Source of the DNA: Pogona vitticeps
Taxonomy: Eukaryota; Chordata; Lepidosauria; Squamata; Agamidae
Direction of reading: 5' to 3'
DNA: 64,000 nt
Assembly: GCF_051106095.1 (NCBI RefSeq)
Contig: NC_135785.1
Coordinates: forward strand, 97,399,001-97,463,000
Shown piece after piece: positions 59,960-64,000 of the stretch. Within the stretch, counting starts at the first letter, position 1, and each line of letters begins with the position of its first letter. Position numbers and translations under genes: made by a program. Below the pieces are notes generated by a model. It was not told where the DNA came from. It did no database searches and was given only the letters and a program-made list of their open reading frames with translations.

Positions 59960-60690
59960 CAAATTGCTCTTCAAACATTATGACAAGTAACAGAGACTTT
60001 TTTTAAAAAAAAGCTATGATCCAAGATTTGTGTATAAATAAGATGGTGCTGATGTTAGCTCACTGCAAACTTGGGTGCCATTTGTTTCTTGGTGTATGGT
60101 TTCCTCCCATCCCATACATATTTTGTTGGAAACCCAATCAAAACAACTAAAGAACACTTCACAGTACAATAGTATTGTGTATTGTGTATTGTGTTGTTTG
60201 TTTATTACAAGATTAGCCTCAAGTATTCTGAAAAATGCCAAAACTCAGCCCTCCTGTAAGAAAGTCTGGGAAAAAAGTCAATTATCCATCAGCAAAGACA
60301 AACAGGCATAGAAAGATATGGGGAAAAGCACTGATCATTGCAAGATTAGCTTTACATTGTCTGGCTGATGGGAAAAATATACAAACTAGGTACGTTTTCA
60401 GGACCAAATGCTCCATAGTTTCTCTTTTTTCTTATAATCTGACTCCTTAGACATGGGATGCCTTATTTCTGTCCCCTTATGATTATGTCATTTGAATTTC
60501 ATTAGTTGGCTACTGTTTATTTCCTTAGTTTTTTATTTGTTATTCTTTGCATCTGTGAATAGAAGGCATTATAAAGTGTTCAATTACTTGTAATCTAATT
60601 TTAAAGAGTATATCCATATGTATTGTATGAGTGCCTCTCCCTGTACAAAGCTTGTTTTCTTGGGGTATCACTTATAGTTAGTTTTCAAAA
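59960..60690. other. Non-coding DNA
   Basis: No supportable gene or repeat; the frames of about 70-80 codons have no family resemblance. Confidence 0.5.
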
Positions 60691-60763
60691 AGCTAGCTGT
60701 GTTAATCTGTTTCAACAAATTTAAAAAAAACATTGTGAAACCTTCAGAGGTTAACAGATTATT
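60690..60763. repeat. Unclassified interspersed repeat cut by DIRS copy D
   Basis: GCTAGCTGTGTTAATCTGTT and a following A run lead to GAGGTTAACAGATT, the same kind of repeat as at 28,145-28,178. The DIRS copy D left end follows directly. Confidence 0.45.
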
Positions 60764-63708
60764 GTTCTTCGTGGCCTCTGTGAAATGCACACAACAGGGT
60801 TAAGTCTGCGCCGGCGCAGGACTCCTCAGAACATTCTAGAGCTTTTGAAAAGAAAACATAATAGATAGTTGCCCTTACAGTGCATGATCCACCCGCCCAA
60901 ACGCTCAGTTCCATTTTTGCCGCCTTGGTGTTAGGAACGTCTCGCTGAAGAGCTGTATTTTTCTTGCGTTTCTCTGGGTTTTTTTTTTACTCTGATGTCT
61001 GACTACAATTCGCTCTACCCCTTGTTGCCCCTCATATCTACTTAACTTCGTGTTATTGGACTGATTTACAGCTTGACTCAGACTGTTGACTTCCCGTTTA
61101 TTTTCCCACTTGGCTTCTCTTCGCTTGCTCCGTGTTTCAAACCTTGCCTGGACTGACCTTGCCTTCTCTTGTCATCTCGGATCATTGACTGCATTTGCTT
61201 GCCTTGCTCTGTGAGTCTTCTCCCCTCGCTATCCACCCATTTATGTCCCTATCTGGCCCCTTTAGCTGGTGCGTGTCCTGTGAGAGAAAGCTCCCATTTT
61301 CAGACGGACATGACCGCTGTTTGTTTTGTCTAGGGGAATCACACCAGCCCCAGTCTTGCAAGCATTGCAAGAAGTTTACGAAGCCAGCTCTTAGGGCTAC
61401 ACAACAGAGGCTGAAACTTGTCCTGTGGGATAAAACCCTATCAGCTTCTAAACCAACTGATATGGAGTTAGCCTCCTCTCCGTCACCCACTCCTGCGCTT
61501 GAAGCCCCCACCAGCTCTTCTCCTCTGGTAGCTTCCCACAAACCTGCGGAAAGGTCTACTAAAAGATCTACAAAGACTCTTACCTCTGAAAAAGAAAAAG
61601 TAAACTATTAAAGACAAGAAGTCTAAGCAGATTCCTTTAAGGGAGCGTCACAGGGATATTCCGACTGTTTCGGCATCAGTCCCTTCACCTATCTTAGAGG
61701 ACTCTTCCCGAGACCGAGAGTCCGCTTCCGACACCGTCGGATTGCTCCCCCCAGGGCAAACTTCGGCCCCAACTCCTCGGCTGGTGTGATCTCCCAGCCC
61801 TGCCAGGCTAGAGGGTATGGTTTCACCCAGCCTGCATTCTGCCCATAATAGCCCTGCTTCTGCCGGGCGGGCATCTCCAGTGCCACAATTGCCGTCCATC
61901 TCATTGGCACCTGAGTCACCACCTCAAAAAAGAAACACATGTCTATGGATTGGCATCAATCCTGTAGGGAGATCATCGTCCTCCCTCGTTCCAAGTGTCA
62001 CCAAGCAAGGGATAGGCATGACGAAACCATCTATATAGAAATCGATCAGCGTCAAAACCATCGTCGACGTCATGATCTCTACACTGATTCTGACTCATCC
62101 GACATCGACCATAGGAAGAAACGCGTCCGATACATATATGCTTTGGCATCATCTTCCTCCTCCTCATCACCACCTTGACGTCAACGTCAATTTCACGACA
62201 TCGACACTCAACTCTCCACTCAGACTAAGCATACTCAAGTTTCTAAGGACATTCCTCAGCCTAAGAACACCGGGTCATTACAGCTCGCAACCATGTCTTA
62301 ACCTCCTTCCACTGCCCATTCTCACACCAAATCTTTGGTACAACCTTCTAACAAGACCACCACTAATGAAAAGACATCGAAAGTGCCACTTCCTCCACCT
62401 TCTGGTCAGGAAGACTGCCTCTTCCCTTTCGATTCTGATCAAGAAGAGGGACCTCCATCAGATGCCTCTGAAGGATCCCTGGTAGAGGACAGAACTCTTG
62501 AATCCGATGTGGGTGTTCTACATACATCTTCACCATCAGAGGACTATTCCTCTTACTTTCAAATGGTGGCTCGGATGGCTAAATCACTTAAACTAGATGT
62601 GGAGCAGCCACTGCCACCTAAGGAGGACTTAGTTTTTGAGGATATAAACTAAGAGCGCTTGCCCCCCCCCCGAGTCTTGCCTTTATCCCTACACTGATGG
62701 ACATCGTGAAGGAGTCCTGGGCTTTACCACCAGCCTCAGCACAGGTCACCTGCAGGATTGAAAATCACTACCGCACACATGGTGATGAAACTAAATTCCT
62801 CAAACACCCTACACCTAACTCAATTATAATTCAATCCAATTTATCCAGATTGAGTGGTAAGGCCAAAGTCACCTCGACTAACAGAGAAGTAAGTAAGTTG
62901 GATGTCCTCAGCCGGAAAATATGTTCTTTTGCCACCTTCCTCCTCAGGGTAGCCAATTATCAAGCTGCTATGGGGGCATACCAGAAGCAGCTATGGAAAA
63001 GAGTTCTACCAGCCCTCGAAGCTGCCCCGGACGATGTCAGAACAGGTCTCCTAAATATCTACTCTGAAGCACTCACGGTGGCCAAACATCAAAGATTAGC
63101 GTCCAGACATTTGGCTGATGTTGCCTCAAAATCCCTTACATCAGCTATAGCCCTACCTCGACACGCCTGGCTTAGAGATTCTGGAATCACCGAGGATGCA
63201 AAGAACTGCATTGAGGAGTTTCCCTTTGATGCCACTAGATGGTTCAATCAGAAGACTGATGATGATAGGGGAAGCCTGTATAAAATGAAAAAGACTGCCA
63301 AGTCCTACACTATTTCACAACAGACCAAATATCAGAAATATAAATGGTATAAGCCTTACAATCAGCAACAATACCAACAAGCATCCACACAGATTTACGA
63401 CAATTCAAACAAAGTAGTCAAAGATCTCCGCAAACTTATTCTGTCACCAGCACCTACAAGTCTAACGCATCCTCTCAGAGATGACAGTCATACCGTCTGC
63501 CTGCGAAGAAATCAAAACATTGACTCCCTCTCAACTGCGATCGCCAGACTGCGCCCCACCACTCAACTGTCCCCCTTCCTCCCAAATTGGAAAACATCAC
63601 AAACGACAAGTAGGTACTAAACATTATTCAATTCGGTTTGAACAACAGGTAAGTTTGGCCTTGGGGTTCAAAATGAAGCAGGGCAAAGGCTAATAGAGTT
63701 TTTTTTTT
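60764..63708 (+). mobile_element. DIRS-type retrotransposon fossil, copy D (left half)
   Basis: The left terminus GTTCTTCGTGGCCTCTGTGA with GCGCCGGCGCAGGACTCC matches the left end of copy C. A leader of about 430 bp and a Gag-like region (61,195-63,620) follow. The copy is cut near 63,708 by a BovB insertion, so its polymerase and recombinase parts, if present, lie beyond the window. A few breaks are visible in the Gag-like region. It is better preserved than copies A and C and so probably younger. Confidence 0.85.
61195..63620 (+). pseudogene. DIRS copy D Gag-like region
   Basis: Three stretches remain. One (61,195-61,611) holds a cysteine/histidine cluster: CVSCERK, then DGHDRCLFCLGESH and CKHC. 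The second (62,335-62,652) is acidic, with PFDSDQEEGPPSDASEGS. The third (62,697-63,620, 307 codons) is a helical part with ATFLLRVANYQAAMGAYQKQ and LPRHAWLRDSGITEDAKN, ending in a Tyr/Gln/Lys-rich tail. The last matches the conserved C-terminal domain of vertebrate DIRS Gag-like proteins. As a whole it is broken. Confidence 0.8.
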
Positions 63709-64000
63709 CAAGAGAACAAGCTAGTCATCACAAACACTCTTTTCCAGCAACACAAGAGGCGACTCAATACATGGAAATCACCAGATGGGCAATACCGAAA
63801 TCAGATTGATTATATACTCTGCAGCCAAAGATGGAGAAGCTCTATACAGTCAGTAAAAACAAGACCTGGAGCTGATTGTGGCTCTGATCATCAGCCTCTT
63901 ATAGCAAACCCCAAGCTTAAACTGAAGAAAGTAGGAAAAACCACTGGGCTGGTCAGGTATAATCTAAACCAAATCCCTTATGAATACACAGTGGAAGTAA
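63709..64000 (+). mobile_element. BovB (RTE clade) LINE, endonuclease end, inserted in DIRS copy D
   Basis: The frame reads ENKLVITNTLFQQHKRRLNT, then WKSPDGQYRNQIDYILCSQR, then TRPGADCGSDHQPLIANPKL, the C-terminal half of the BovB apurinic-type endonuclease with its catalytic SDH box. The 5' part of the endonuclease is missing, so the insertion is 5'-truncated. The RT would follow beyond the window edge. The visible frame is open for its whole 290 bp. Confidence 0.9.

Overview
The window is a piece of squamate reptile (most likely lizard) nuclear DNA. The evidence is a Sauria-type tRNA SINE with a BovB-like tail (40,517-40,861), three BovB LINE copies, L2-type LINEs, Penelope-like elements, DIRS retrotransposons and many short hAT and Tc1/mariner elements, all in AT-rich DNA dense in microsatellites. 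No prokaryotic or organellar features are present. The species cannot be named from sequence alone.

Host content: I can support one protein-coding gene, NRBF2, complete on the minus strand. Its coding exons are 27,272-27,243, 16,947-16,863, 16,634-16,594 and 14,163-13,444, encoding 291 residues. Its first exon lies in a CpG island (about 26,880-28,080) with two consensus CRE octamers, which may also drive a divergent non-coding transcript. Intron 1 is 10.3 kb and has been colonised by LINEs, a SINE and MITEs. A 37-bp near-copy of NRBF2 exon 4 coding sequence lies about 1.7 kb downstream of the exon.

Layout: 1-4,186 is a decayed DIRS copy (A) split by a hAT element and an L2 LINE. From 4,400 to 5,900 lie a 682-bp mariner-type hairpin MITE and a 694-bp hAT element. 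From 5,900 to 13,440 is mostly unique non-coding DNA with a TG-bearing nested inverted repeat. From 13,444 to 28,080 is NRBF2 and its promoter. From 28,100 to 34,020 are a BovB end fragment, a Penelope copy with an inverted tail, and a 1.74-kb L1-like non-autonomous element. From 36,300 to 37,470 is a 5'-truncated BovB with an open 388-codon frame. From 38,000 to 46,100 are scattered MITEs, SINEs and a second Penelope fragment in unique DNA. From 46,104 to 52,212 one DIRS copy (B) sits inside another (C). From 52,700 to 60,700 are hAT and mariner elements, a CA repeat, a LINE end, one LTR-like fossil candidate and unique DNA. From 60,764 to the end is a fourth DIRS copy (D), cut by a BovB insertion that runs off the window.

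I did not find a new cellular system. The most instructive structures are the nested DIRS pair, whose internal complementary region matches both element ends, and a 46-bp Penelope-derived insert with a perfect 12-bp target duplication inside a hAT element. The Penelope copy with an inverted tail and the L1-like element with its own 159-codon frame also deserve a look. DIRS and LTR-like elements are treated here as fossils.
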